Source: Mytilus edulis
Taxonomy: Eukaryota > Mollusca > Bivalvia > Mytilida > Mytilidae
NCBI RefSeq assembly: GCF_963676685.1
Contig: NC_092356.1
Span: 21,005,750-21,069,749, forward strand
Length of the DNA stretch: 64,000 nucleotides
Direction: 5' to 3'
The position numbers and the translations under genes were made by a program. Positions 31,124 through 43,875 of the stretch are shown in pieces. Below the pieces are notes generated by a model that ran no database searches, was not told where the DNA came from, and saw only the letters and a program-made list of their open reading frames with translations. Position 1 is the first letter of the stretch. Every line of letters starts with the position of its first letter.

Positions 31124-33834
31124 GAATATTCCATATAAGAATTAAAACGTAAAACCAAAGAGACTTATTTATATAATACAACATTTTCTCTTTTGAAATA
31201 TTATGTAATTAATTATCACTGTAATTATATCCAACTGGCCGTGATTAATGTATCTTTAAAAGTAAAGATAATTATTATGTTCCTGTTAAAACCATTGTTT
31301 AACCCCAAACTCCACTTGACAATTGTCATAAGATGTAGTTTATTTTTTATATATTAGCACATTACAGTTTAAATCATTTCCTCGAGCGTGATACAACTGC
31401 AAGCGACTGATACGGGATATGTCGTTAAGATGTTTGTGTTTGTTTCTCTCATTTATTTTCTTTAGGGATGGTGTTGTCTGTTGAACCTTTATTTTTTTTT
31501 TGTTGTTTCATTGCGCACTGGTTTCTAATCAACAATTCATTGTACTAATATTTAAACATTTTGGTAATAATGCATATCATTTTCGATATCTGACATTGTT
31601 TTCTTTATTTCTTATTTTAATAAGGCATTGAAACATTTGACTGTCGGTTCTCTTTCATGTCATATCAATAGGTTTTTGGTATCAAACTGAAATCAACACA
31701 CTTGATATATTTTTTAGAAATTAATTTGCTTGGCTTTTAAAATTTCATTTTTAAATATTTTGTATTATTTATGTTTTAACCACAAAATAATCATTATAAT
31801 ACATGTATCAAGTATATATGTAGGACTCCCAACTGCGATGGTACTCCGAACCTCGATTGTCACGCTGAGGTGGAATTTTCTGAGGCTAACGCGCATTTAT
31901 CATTATGCTGAAGATCGGTGGTGGCATTACGACGATATATTGGCGATGATGGTTACGCTGAAGGCGTATGTTCTACACAATCTACAGTCTTAATGGTTGT
32001 ATATCGATGTAGATGTAGATGTCAATGTTTATGTTAGACGCAGTTTTCAAGGTGTTTAAGTTGATAAAGGTTTTATTAACTTCAGATACTATGATAAATG
32101 TGGAGGATTTTTAGATTTATTCTATATTTGCAAAAGGTTCTAACTTATGTGCGATTGAGTGTCACATTTTCTAAATATATACCCGTCAACAGACAGACTA
32201 CCTGTATTACAATAGAACGAGAAAGGAGAAGAGAGGATTAAAGAACAGATAAAATGGTAATGCAGAAATATTTTGAAAAGTTTTAGTTTATTGTCCTAAT
32301 GATTTGTTAGCTTCAATGCCATGATGATATCATCTATGGGGAAACTTAGATTTAATTGATGTGTTACTTTTTTCCAATTCCTCTTATATCTGGTTTAAGC
32401 AGCAATTGTAAACTAAATTCATTTTACCTTTGAAATTTGGTTTTCAGTTTTTATTTAACAGATGACGATGAATATGTTCCATTTGTCGTATCCACACACC
32501 TGGCCTTTTCCACCAATGTAGCCTATCGAATTGAATTATCCTCGTACTTACATGAGCAAAACGACTAGTGTCATACGTGAAACAGGATCTCGTTACCCTT
32601 CCTGCAGATAACCTGATATAATCACCGAATTTTTATGGGTTCGTGTGACTCAGTTTTAGTTTTTTATATGATGCTTTGATTAATCATAACTTTGTCTTTT
32701 TTTCTACAGCGTTTCCAGTTTTTCCCACTTAAAACCTGTTCTTGTCATCTTTGCTTTTTCGTCACTCTGTTTTAGTAACTATCATAGACCATAGGCAATG
32801 TTAATTTGGCTAAAATTTAATACATGCACATTAATTTCATCCATCAATGACTTTTATGTTATAAATCATTGTACATGTGTTTATGTTTTGTTTGCATGAC
32901 AATTCACATTAAAGTCAGATTATAAACTGCATAATAAAACTAAGACTTTATTTTTTTGTGTCAATGTCGGGTTCAGGTTGTTGTCGATTTGGCAGATTCC
33001 CCATTCGCATTCTCAATTTTATTCTTAATATTGATAGACTTGACATAGCGTAATTTAAATTTTATATTCAAAAAGGGGAAGCCACTGATTTTTAAAACAT
33101 GTGTGTATGCTTAAATATGTTTATATATTATTCAATAGAATAAAAGTCTCATAAATAAAACGTTGTTTGATAGAATTGACAAAGATAATATGGAAACATT
33201 AGACAATGTTAGAAGTATGAAGTGTTATTCATGTTATTGTCAGTTAACATTTTTTTTAAATGCATGAAATAGTATCATTGTCAGTTATCATTAAATTCAA
33301 GCTGTCAGAATGTCTTAATGTTCTTTATAACTTCCCGTTTCCTCGATATTTCAAACATCACTTCGTTTCAAATTTCTAATGACATGCATTTTTGATAAAT
33401 TATTGTAGTAATAACACATTGTCTTTCATTTTGTAGAATCTAAAATAGCATCCTCAAAGTATGAATTATTAATAACCTAAACCTTGGTTATAATTAAATG
33501 TGTTAATGCATTTATCATGTATATCAACACAGATTTAATAGTACACGTAGAAACAATCTTATGATAATGGTCTTGTTATTGTCAAGTTTTCCATTCCAGG
33601 ATGTGACTTTAACATTACAAATTTCCGTTATCCATATGTTAAATTTATAAATTACCTAACAATTAAATTTTGACACACTATTTAGCATGTGAACATGGTA
33701 AAGTATGTATAAATATTGTTTAAAGGAAGAATGAAAAAGTTTATCTGCATCCGATTTAACCTTGATAGTAGCCAGCACGATGAAGCTACTTTTATTTAAA
33801 GATTTGCATAGTTAAAGGAAAATTAACACAAATA
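31124..33834. other. Upstream region of SLC17, no gene recognised
   Basis: Expected to hold the SLC17 promoter (minus). Small R4 (32978-33025, minus) and R6-like (31400-31500, minus) fragments only. A GC-richer patch lies at 31825-31990 with an 87-codon frame in which I see no domain. Confidence 0.4.
31166..31175 (-). promoter_or_regulatory. TATA-like box upstream of the SLC17 start
   Basis: The minus strand reads TATATAAATA about 45-55 bases before the ATG at 31123. If used, the 5' untranslated region would be very short. Such motifs are common by chance in AT-rich DNA. Confidence 0.25.
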
Positions 33835-34150
33835 TTGAACTCCGAGGAAAATTCAAACTGGAGATTTCCTCATCAAATGGCAAAATTAAAAACTAAAACA
33901 CATCAAACGAATGGATAACAACTGTCATATTCTTCCCTTGATACTTGCATTTTATTATGTATAAAATTGTGGATTATACATGTACCTGGTTTTATAGCTG
34001 GCTAAACCTCTAACTTGTATGACAATCGCATAAGATTTTATTATGTTGACACAGATGTGTGAACAAAAACACAGACATTATAGTTACAATTGTCAAAAAA
34101 AGGGGAACAGCAGTCAACATTGTGTTATAATCTTGATCACTATAAAAACA
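33835..34150 (-). repeat. Dispersed repeat R5, copy 2
   Basis: Same ordered blocks as 16690-16990: GAACTCCGAGGAAAATTCAA, AACACATCAAACGAATGGAT, ACCTGGTTTTATAGCTGGCT, CAATCGCATAAGATTTTATT and GGGGAACAGCAGTCAACATT. Confidence 0.7.
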
Positions 34151-34423
34151 AAGTTTAACAAATTTGTCAATAAGTAAACACCAAATATTCTCATGCTTAA
34201 TAGTGTGTTTAAAGTTGATTAGGAAATGTCTATTCCAAGACGAAAATAACAGTTTTTTCCTTTCCTTTAATGTGTTTGAGATTTTGCATTTTACAATTTG
34301 ATAACAGACTTTCCAATTTGAATTTTCCATGGAGTTAGGTATTTCTGTAATTTTTCTTTTAACCTCTTTAGGCAATGTTATGTTCTGATATCTTGATATA
34401 AATATTTTATCCTTGTAATACAT
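34010..34423 (-). CDS. Hypothetical 137-aa frame partly inside repeat R5
   Basis: The C-terminal 45 residues lie in the R5 repeat and include one probable membrane segment (TAVPLFLTIVTIMSVFLF). The N-terminal two thirds, Lys- and Asn-rich, extend beyond the recognised repeat. The other R5 copy (16870-16985, minus) shows the related TMLPFVSVLIKHRC with stops. Likely a transposable-element remnant rather than a host gene. Confidence 0.15.
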   Translation of the reverse strand: MYYKDKIFISRYQNITLPKEVKRKITEIPNSMENSNWKVCYQIVKCKISNTLKERKKLLFSSWNRHFLINFKHTIKHENIWCLLIDKFVKLCFYSDQDYNTMLTAVPLFLTIVTIMSVFLFTHLCQHNKILCDCHTS

Positions 34424-35645
34424 TTACTCAAATTGACTTGTACATTTTGCATTGTTATTTTCATAGGCACTAATAAAAATCAATATATATATTAGTGTAT
34501 ATATATGTTGATTCAAGTTTCAATGTATATATTATGATTTCATATCCAAGAAATATAAATGTTCACCGAAAGATTTTTAATCCTATTAAACATAATTAGA
34601 ATTATATTTGTTTTAAGTAAAATGTGTGCGTGGTAAAAACAAATATGGAGATTTGATACGATCCAATGGACCGTAAAACATATATCAAAGACCCACTTTC
34701 GGCAACATACAAGAGAACGATGCTTGATAAATCATTAAATTCAATAAACTATTGCTTGGTTGTCATGGATGTTTTACAGTGACATTGTTACAGATGTAAT
34801 GTGTACTTCTTCTGAATACATGTGCGGTTTTGTTTTCGTAAATTTTCTGTTCTAAAAAGTTATTTCTTAAACATTGATTGATACCGGTATGATAGCTTGT
34901 TAAATCTTGTAACAGAATGATCAGTAATGGACTTGTAGTACAAGTAGTAGTCAAGAGAAACGCGTGCTTTATTATCTGTTATGTCTGTATTGGCCAGTCT
35001 TACTCTTTTCAATAAATAAGTTCTTATCAGAAGAAGAAAACTTTATATCTGAACTTTTCAAATTCAAATACCAAAAAAGAATTAGTTTAGAAAACAAAAA
35101 ATAGAAAACTAGCCACAAAACCTTTGTGGTTATCACATGTGCTCCGGAAAGATAAGAAGATCCTGCTTCACATAAAGCATGAAACGTTTCGATTGATTAC
35201 GAGTTTAGTGTGATTCCATGTTTTTTGTACACAAAATAAAATCCGATATGCTCTTTCTAATGCAAAATATAATGTTTAAATTACCTTAGAACTATTTTTT
35301 AAGTGGTGTTAATAAAAAAGAATTTTGGATCGGTGATTTTCTGCTAATTTATGTGACCAGCTAATAGCATTTCAAGCTCTTCAAAATACAGATGCAGATT
35401 TCTGTTTTTTACATAATATCAGATGAATTAGATATAACAAAACATCAAAATAAAACTTTCTATAAGCAATATCAAAAGCGCACCATGTCTTTTAATTTTT
35501 CTGAGTGTTTTCAAATCTTGAATGTAGACATAATTCTTTAATTCATTTGGCTAATTTGTTTAATAACTGGTATGTCGAAAGAATTTTTGATGACCCACTA
35601 CCATTCACAGAAATCTGCAAATAGTTATCAAAGGATTATAATTTA
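34424..35645. other. Unassigned AT-rich DNA with small R6 fragment
   Basis: R6-like piece at 35143-35190 (GTGCTCCGGAAAGATAAGA). No gene seen. Confidence 0.4.
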
Positions 35646-35760
35646 ATACGCCAGACGCGCGTTTCGTCTACATCAGACTCATCAATGACGCTCATATTAA
35701 AATAGTTATAAAGCAAAACAAGTACAAAGTTGAAGAGCATTGAGCAAAACGTTAAATTAA
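35646..35760 (-). repeat. R2 end fragment (minus)
   Basis: ACGCCAGACGCGCGTTTCGT, AGACTCATCAATGACGCTC and AGTTGAAGAGCATTGAG are the reverse complement of the R2 end at 22630-22740. Confidence 0.7.
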
Positions 35761-38700
35761 AACAAAACAATAAATTAAAGAGTGGACATGTCAACATAAA
35801 TGAGTACTGAATAGTAGGTGTTAATATATATTATTATTACCTACCTTACTCCTCACAATACACAATACATCGTTCTTTGCTTTGTGGCTATATACAGAAT
35901 AAAACCTCAAGCTATATTCCAAAAATGAAATTCGTGTTGTCCCATTGAGTAAGTATATTCTTAGCAAAAGGAAAATATATTAACGTCTGATATTTAATGT
36001 TGAAATTCCATGTTTCTTCTGGGTATTTTTTCAAGATCTGTAAAGATGAAATCATCCATTTTTGTACTATCAGCTTAACAGAGTTCTGATTGGTTCATAC
36101 TTTTATCATTTAAACTAATCATAGGAACTATCCAATCTAATCCTAATGTTTGTGTAAATGCTTTAATAGCTTCACTTTAGGATGCCAAATTTTCTTTTTT
36201 ATTTAAGAGCGAATCAGCCAGAAAACCATGCAATATTCAGAAAATCGTCCAAATCGACAATGACAACTTGACAAATTTTTGTACATCATCTTAATCATTG
36301 ACATAAAATAAAAGAATTTGACTACTTTTAAATTTCTCCGAGAATCGTATCTATTTTTAGTAACAGTCTCATTTGCATAATTATGTAAATTCATAATGAA
36401 ACCAAGGGAAAATCCAACTTTTTGTGCCTTTTAAGAATTACCCAGAAGCATATTAAATGGGGTTGTTGATTTTTTAGAGTAATGTCAGCTGGAACCCACC
36501 CATTGTGTTATGATCAATACAAATAAAAATTCAAACGATTTGGCACACTGCCAGGAGCACGGACACATAGGTGGGTTTTTTATACATGAATTTATGTGGT
36601 TTTCATTCGCTTCTATCTTGCAAGACCCATTCCGGATATGTTTGCAAGTTATATCGGTTTTAATTATGGTGTATGTTTTATATCATAACAAAATATTAAG
36701 CTTGGCAAATGACTATTATATGTTAATTTATGCTTTGGAAGAATGTAGTTTTTAGTCCCAAATTGACACGTTTTGATTTGGATTTTTGTTAAATTCTGAA
36801 CACAATTGGTAATAAAATAGCTCATAAAATCATTTGAAAAATTAAAATCAGTTTGTTTAAAAACTAAAGTTATGCGTTTTTGTACTGCAAGTGCAAAAAC
36901 CAATACATTGCCTGAAACCAGGGAGTACATATTTTATGCTCTTCAATTGACTTATCTCTAAATTTCTTCAATTTCGTATAGGTGAAATTAGTAAACCTGT
37001 CAACGGTATATATAAGGACCAAATGAATCATCAATGAATTAAAAAAATTAGTATGAAGATGTTTGAAAGTTATCTATGTCTTTTATCCTTTTAGAGAGAA
37101 AGTTTGCCTTACACATGTTACAGACTTCTGATCTAGGAATATTTTATGCATGATAGATGTACAATAACTCCTTCATTCGGGCACAACTTATTCTTTCAGT
37201 ATCCATGTCCCATTACACATCACTGATTTTTATAAAAGATTTCGATGAGAATATATCTAATTTCTCGACATCTGAAATCCATGTTTTTGACTTATTTACT
37301 CCATGTTGAATGAAAAACTTTGTCATTCAAATGTACAGTAAAATCACCTGCTCCTATATTATAGGCGTCTGAATGCACCACTAAGTAGGGTATCGTATCA
37401 CTATGATATTCTTCTGTTTAGATTTGTCTAACTGTCTGACACAAATCTAAACTCTTCTAATACGCACTCAGTAAAAGGAATAAATCTACCGTCCCTGGAC
37501 TTTCGGTACCGAAAATATGAATAGTGTGCGAACTGACGAATACTTATATAACGTTTTTGTTTCTCTTCCCAATAGTGCCAAGTAACTCTTAAGCATTGTT
37601 AATTTTTATCTGCGTTCAAGTATAAACGTACCGAATCCTTATCAATTAGAGCCATTTCAGTCACTAAACTTAATAAAAAATAGATTTTATTTTATTTTAT
37701 CGCGAAACCAGCTAATTATAAAGAGCACTTCACAAATTTAGCCATATATATTGACGTTCTAAATAACCTTCTATCACAACTTAACCATCACTAGGACAAA
37801 GCACCATATGTGTACCGTTTTCATGCCAATATACAACCTTATGTCATAAACACTCTGTAAGATGAAAGGAGCTGAACACAAACCGAAAGATTAAAATCAA
37901 TAAAACATTGAAAATGTTTGCTCAATATAGATGTTAACCTTGACAATTAACAAAACGAAAATATTCAGATTTTAATTCAAACTTACATAGATATGAGATG
38001 TGGAACGAGTGCATCGTGTGTAAATGAGACAACTCTCCATCAAGTCACAGTGAATATGTAATATATCTTTTTTTAAATCGTTAAATTAAAGCTATTGTGC
38101 AACTTTGAAATTTTCGAAGTGTACTTGTTCAAAACGTATTAATTCAATTAAGATACACATGATATAAATCTCTTTATCTCTGACTTTGGAATTGCAACAC
38201 CTAATGGATTAACTACAAAATTAAGACATGAATGGTACTTTATACACATATCGACTCCTCGAAAGTTCATTCACAAAATCAGTATTTTGAAATTTGTTAG
38301 TGCAAATGTCAAAGAAGGTGGAAGTCCCAATGTGTCACCTAAAAAGCTATATTTTAGATATGCAAATTTAGAAGTCTTTAGCAACTTAAGTCATTTTTAT
38401 CCAAATGCTTAACATGTTCAAAAGATATGTCTAATGTGACCATGGAAAAGAAATTGGTCTACAATAATGTATTTTATCTTTGATTTATCATTGCTGGATT
38501 GACAGTGGTGTAAACCGCTTTTTTAGTACAGTGTGTCCTCTAGTGTCCAAGATGGTCACATTCATCGCACATATTGTAGGCAGTCTTCTATTGGCGAAGC
38601 TTATTCATTAAGTGCGGCTGGATGTACTGTTGCTGAATCATATCTTACGAATTAGCATGAGGACTGGAAACAGTAGCTCAATGCTTGTAATATGCTTTGG

Positions 38701-39393
38701 TATAATTTTATTTCACCTTGATAGTTTTTGATGGCGTGGTTTTTTTGCTTGTATTAGTGTTTTCTCGTAATCTGAATTTGATGCTAGATCACTACTCTCG
38801 TTCTAACGAACCGTCCTCCAACCAGCTGAGATAAGCTTATTCCTGTTGTTTAACTTCAAGAAATAAGTCCAGAAAATTAAATTTAGGTAAATAAAATCCT
38901 CTTTTGATAACCGTTTCTGCAGTTTGAGTAGAAAGGCGAAGAAGGACTTCAGAAACAAAGTTAGATATAACCTAGTTTCCGTCACTCTTGAGTTTAATGG
39001 ATCATTCTGTCTTCAACTTAATTAGGTGGCCGACACTAACTTTTTTCAAAGACGAGATTTTAAAATCAACGTAAAACTTAACAGTCGAAAGTTGTTAATT
39101 TGATGATGTGGTGTTTTTTTACGTGGTAACTGCTTCAGATACTTTGACAGGCAAACTAGGAAATGTAGCTTCTGAGTTTTTAACTAAGTTAACGCAGTTG
39201 AATATACACTGATACACATATGCAGAAGAAGTTCTTTTTCGTCTTCGAAAGATTGTCAGTCATAGTATACAAAGTAATGCAATTGTACGTAGCATGCTTT
39301 TCAGCTAACGGCAGAACTCCGAATGAATACGTTATAGATTGACTTCAATGTATAAAAAACGACAAGAACAAGAACTCGAGCCAAATCTTACTA
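35761..39393. other. 3.6 kb without a recognisable gene
   Basis: AT-rich; only short frames. A small R3-like piece at 37985-38045 (AAATGAGACAACTCTCCATC). No splice-consistent exon chain was found on either strand. Confidence 0.4.
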
Positions 39394-40075
39394 TCTATAA
39401 TACTAAAATTACGAGGTCCAATTTGTCAGCCGTCATCGGGTAAAAACGACAAATCAAAGAATTCAACTCTATATATAACTAATATAGGACAATGGTGTAG
39501 ATTAAAAATTACACCACTCCAGATCTAGACCCTTTTGTTTTCCACATAATTAATATTGCCAATAATTAACAAGTTCCGGGTCTAATCCGATACCGATACC
39601 AATAGTATATTCACCTGTTAGCTATTACCTTATCTGTACGTTCCGCATTTGACAGGCGCACCACCAAACGGTGTATTTAGGATTTTGATATATACACGGG
39701 TCATAATCAAAGGGCTGACACTACTAAATTCAATCATTGTCAAATTGTTCCCTATTGTAGCTTTATTCAGCAATCAGCAAGACTTTCTAAGATAACTAAT
39801 ATAGGACCATGCTGTTGATTAAAAAATACCCCATTCCTGGATAGCCTGGACCTTTTGTTTTTTCAAATAATTAATATTTCAAATAATTGATAAGTTCCAG
39901 GTCGACGGGTTCAAACAGAAAGATTTGAAAGCAGAGAAAACTGTGTATCTAATAATCGACATGACTTTATCAGATGACAATACCAATTACTAAAAAAGGG
40001 TTAGGCATAGTTATATACTTTAATTCAGTCACGGACCCGCGATATCACGGGTGTGTACTTGTACATAGAATAGAT
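39394..40075 (+). mobile_element. Helitron-like non-autonomous segment
   Basis: The left end reads TCTATAATACTAAAATTACG, close to the usual 5' TC-start of animal and plant Helitrons. Near the right end a GC-rich hairpin ACCCG-CGATATCA-CGGGT lies at 40035-40052, the typical subterminal 3' hairpin, but the expected CTRR end just after it is not intact. Inside, a ~80-bp segment (ACTAATATAGGACAATGGTG) at 39479-39560 recurs at 39796-39880. No helicase frame. Boundaries are inferred. Confidence 0.4.
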
Positions 40076-40264
40076 GTAAAATTCGTAGAATTGTATAATT
40101 CGGGGAATTGTAGATACAATGCGACAAATTACATCAAAAGGAAAACCACTAACATTACAGGTTAAAAACGTGTTGATGTTAACAAATAAATAACACACGT
40201 GATTAACGAAAACAAATACATGACAGTACCTACGTACTACTTATAAAAATAAAGTATGTATGAC

Positions 40265-40450
40265 CGAAAAAAAAAATATATATCTTATATACTAAATATA
40301 AGATAACTTATTTATCTTATAAAGTTAACAAGAGACTTCAATTATTTTATTTTTTTAATCATATAAGATATATCAAAAAGAATGCAGGATATCTTATATA
40401 TGTTGTTGTCTCTTTGACACATTCCCCATTTCCATTCTCAATTTTAAAAA
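40265..40450. repeat. Cluster of 'aagata' inverted motifs next to R4 fragment
   Basis: ATCTTATATACTAAATATAAGAT (split: ATCTTATATA / TATAAGAT) forms a hairpin near 40282-40305 and similar ATATAAGATAT pieces repeat to 40400. From 40404 the minus strand of R4's left end follows (TTGTTGTCTCTTTGACACAT). Confidence 0.5.
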
Positions 40451-41869
40451 GATATATATGATATTGAAATTAAAAGAATGTACAATTGACATTGACACAC
40501 ATATACAATGTATGACGACCGGTATTACATCAGCACGTCGATGAATATATAACAGTTGCCGCAACACAAACAGAAAATTAAGTGTGACTTGTCCAAAAAG
40601 AACATTAACAAAAACACATTTAAATACGTACAAACTGATCTAGACGTCTAAAGGCTGTTGATTCGAATCAATGTCTTACTGTGAGCTGAGAAAGTTCAAT
40701 GGAAGTCATGAGTTCCACATTACATTACCATAATTACCGTGAATGACAAAAGCTTTTTAATTACAGTAGTCTGTTATGGGTCTATATTTTTACAGTAATA
40801 TATGAATGTCTGGTGAATGATTGGCTGTGGAACCAGGTAAAGGTCATAGGTTTCATTGCAATAGTATTGTGAGTTATGGTATACAGCATGATTTTATAAT
40901 GCAAGGCTTTGACAATGGCGTTGTTAATTATGAGAATTCCATGGCCTGTTGTTGAAAAAGGTGTTACCAAGGTATTTTGCTTTGATGATTAGAAACTCTC
41001 AAATGTGGCCTTTCGGTGTGTAACTGTGTTTTTATGAGATAGTCAATTTGATCATGTTACTAGTATATAAAATGGTGTTGCATTTTTCTTGGAAACATTG
41101 CATTCCCCATGATTATTCCCAGCAATATTGTAACTTGATGGTTCAGATATTTTTGGGGATTCTACACAATTTTGTTACCATTTTATAGTTCTGTACAAAT
41201 ATAGTCATCCTAAGTGCAACAGTGGGTTTTAATGGTACTGCTGATGGAAGGTCCTTTTTCAAAAAGAGATAAGAAAGATAATAAAGGGACATTCATAAAC
41301 TAAAACCGTCATATCCAACTTGGAAAGAAAAACATATCCTTTTCCACATGTGGCATACGCCCTGATGCTCATGGAAGCACAAATTTAACCCAATGATAAG
41401 CATAAAGAGAAACTTAAGGTGACATTCGGAGAAAAAGGGGATGGAATTGAAATGTCCGTCGTCAGCTGTGATAACGGTCAACCAACTTATGATGTCGTCC
41501 GTACATAAAGTTTTAAAGGGATGATTTCAGCTTAAAACTCTTGGTTTAATAACTTTCGTGTGCGTGAGTAGCAACCTTCTATAGAGGAAATACTAATTGG
41601 AAATACAAACCCTTGAATATCAACTGGGAAATATTAACTCCGAATGCAGGCGCTGTTCGCTTGCTGCTACATAGAAACAAGAGAAATGCAAAGTGTACAA
41701 TTGGGAATCAAACATTTTAAAAAAGTATTAAGACCAATAAATGAACCTTGAAACACAACACTGACCGTTGGCATTCGACTGTCCTAGATACCTCTCTGTA
41801 AAACCAACCTCTTTAATTTTCTGGAATCATAACTGAATAAAACCTAACAAAATATGTGAAAACATGTAT
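40451..41869. other. Unassigned DNA, no gene recognised
   Basis: Short frames only. A weak R6-like piece near 41265-41345 (CCTTTTCCACATGTGGCAT). Confidence 0.4.
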
Positions 41870-42110
41870 GAATAAACTCATCATAGATACCAGGATTGAA
41901 ATTATATATTTACGCCAGACGCGCGTGTCTACAAAAGACTCATCAGAGACGCTCGAATCAAAAATGGTAAAGGCCAAATAAATTACGAAATTGAAGAGCA
42001 TTTGGGACCAAACATTCCTATAGTTTTGCCAAATACAGCTAATGTATGAACTATTCTTGAGATAGAAAAGCCTTAGAATTTCAAATATTCAAATTTTTGT
42101 AAATAGTTTA
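41870..42110 (-). repeat. Repeat R2, right half (minus)
   Basis: ACTCATCATAGATACCAGGA, ACGCCAGACGCGCGTG, TTGAAGAGCATTTGGGACC and GATAGAAAAGCCTTAGAATT follow the R2 order inverted. Confidence 0.75.
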
Positions 42111-42639
42111 TATGGGTAAATAGGGTTTTGATGTTGTGTTTGTTGTTGTCGTCGGATTTTGTCAAATGGTTTAACGTTGGTATTTGTAAATCATATTTTT
42201 TCTGTTGTATATGTGTGTTGTGTTCTGGATAACTACTCATCCAGTTCATTTGGTAGATTTAATTTTGGATCAACGAAATTTACACGATATATTTGGTTTG
42301 CAGGTGGATCATAAGAAACACCCACAAAGCTAATATAAATAATACAATTAAGTAACTAATTACTACTACAATTAAATATTAATTAATTTTAGTATTATAA
42401 TTTTCATTGTTATTAATATAAGTTTGATACGACATACAAAATTAATCTAATCTTGAATTTCATCAAAATTCTTTCTTAATTTTCGGAACACGTTTTAGAA
42501 ATTTAAATATTACGTACGTCACTTTGGGCGTTGCATTGACTAGATGGCTAACAGGGCTGTGATTTTGTAATGTATTCGTTTTTATTCTATAGCTAGTCAC
42601 CACTTCAGTTTAATCATGAATATCAGGCTATGTGTTATT
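42111..42639. other. Unassigned AT-rich DNA
   Basis: Nothing supportable beyond low-complexity TA-rich stretches around 42330-42430. Confidence 0.35.
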
Positions 42640-42820
42640 CTTGATAATAATGATGTTTTTGTCCCAGGCGGATAACCCTGGCCTCACAACTTTTTGGAAC
42701 TTTTGGTCCTCGGCGATTTTCAACTTTGTAGTTGTTATGCTTTCAAACTTTTTACATCTGAGCATAGTTTTTTTTGTGTTTGGACGTAGCGTGCGTTTGG
42801 CGTATAAAAATATTTTTTAA
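42640..42820 (+). repeat. R2 fragment (plus)
   Basis: CCCTGGCCTCACAACTTTTT, TTTTGGTCCTCGGCGATTTT and GTGCGTTTGGCGTATAAAAA are diverged equivalents of the R2 segment at 22610-22740. Confidence 0.55.
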
Positions 42821-42889
42821 CCTGTTACCTTTTGATTACTTTTATTCGTCTGTTTTTCTGTCCTATATTTTCTCCCATTTATCGCAAGT

Positions 42890-43215
42890 GTTTATTTATT
42901 GTAACCCTGTCGTGTAATGTTGTCATTTTAATGTTATAAGTAACGCTGTCATTAAAGCGGAAGGTTTGGCATGCCTCAAAACCAGGTTTAAGCCACATTT
43001 TTTTCTTTAAATGCCCTGTACCAAGTCAGGAAAATGGCCATTGTTACATTATAGTTTGTTTCTGTGTGTGTTACATTTCGGTGTTGTTTCTCGATCTGTT
43101 GTGTCGTAGTTCTCTTATATTTGATATGTTTCCCTTAGTTTTAGTTTGTATCCCGGCCGATTTTTTTTTCTCTATCGATTTATGAATTTTGAACAGCGGT
43201 ATACTACTGTTGCCT
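42890..43215 (+). repeat. Dispersed repeat R1, copy (plus)
   Basis: Ordered blocks AATGTTGTCATTTTAATG, GCCTCAAAACCAGGTTTAAG, TAGTTTGTTTCTGTGTGTG, TTTAGTTTGTATCCCGG and GCGGTATACTACTGTTGCC. Confidence 0.8.
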
Positions 43216-43231
43216 TTATTTATATTTTATA

Positions 43232-43420
43232 ATTATGACCATGTTAATAATAAGTTCATGTCAACAAAGAAGTGCTGATGATACTGGTGATACCCTCGGG
43301 GAATAAATACTCCACCAGCACATTGCAGCAGTGGCATCGACCAAGTGGGTGTAAAGCAAATGAAATCGATAAAAAAATGTTCTGTACTAGCGTTAAGATA
43401 CTCTTGTGACGCCAATACTA
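43232..43420 (-). repeat. R2 internal fragment (minus)
   Basis: ACCCTCGGGGAATAAATACT and GTGGCATCGACCAAGTGGG are the inverted counterpart of R2's interior at 22410-22470, here with extra bases (an insertion around GCACATTGCAGCA). Confidence 0.6.
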
Positions 43421-43745
43421 ACTTATTTAGCAGGGGTGGATCCAGCAATCTTAAAAAAGGGGGTTCCCAATCTATGACAACTGAGGGAGGGGGTTCCTAG
43501 TATATGTCCCTATTTAAATCGTCCAAAAAAGGGGGTTCGAAACACTTGAAACCACCACCCGGCACCTTGATCCGCAACTGTTTAGAGAGGTTACAAGGCT
43601 AGGATGATTTTTTTTTATTTCAATTGTCATACTGCATCTTTGGCAAAATGTCTCATCCTTCCATTTTTTTTACTAAAGAATCATGGCCTGTACGTGATGC
43701 ATTTTTTTTAATTATTATTAGTTCATCCAAGCCCCCTCCCCACCA

Positions 43746-43842
43746 GCACTTGTTTCTGTCCATAGGAAGGAAATAATATATTTATATATAAATATGGACC
43801 TTCCTATGGATATACAATGTATACAATGGTATAGAAACAAGT
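43746..43842. repeat. Inverted repeat around TCCATAGGAAGG
   Basis: TCCATAGGAAGG (43759-43770) pairs with CCTTCCTATGGA (43799-43810); outside this ACTTGTTTCT (43748) pairs with AGAAACAAGT (ending 43842). The apex is TA-rich. Confidence 0.75.
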
Positions 43843-43875
43843 ACCTGTACCCCTCCCCGTTTAAAAAAAAATCAA

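Noticed and set aside
43440..43580. G-rich 'ggggttc' motifs as a possible telomere-like or quadruplex array
   Set aside because: Only three or four irregular GGGGGTTC occurrences, no regular period.
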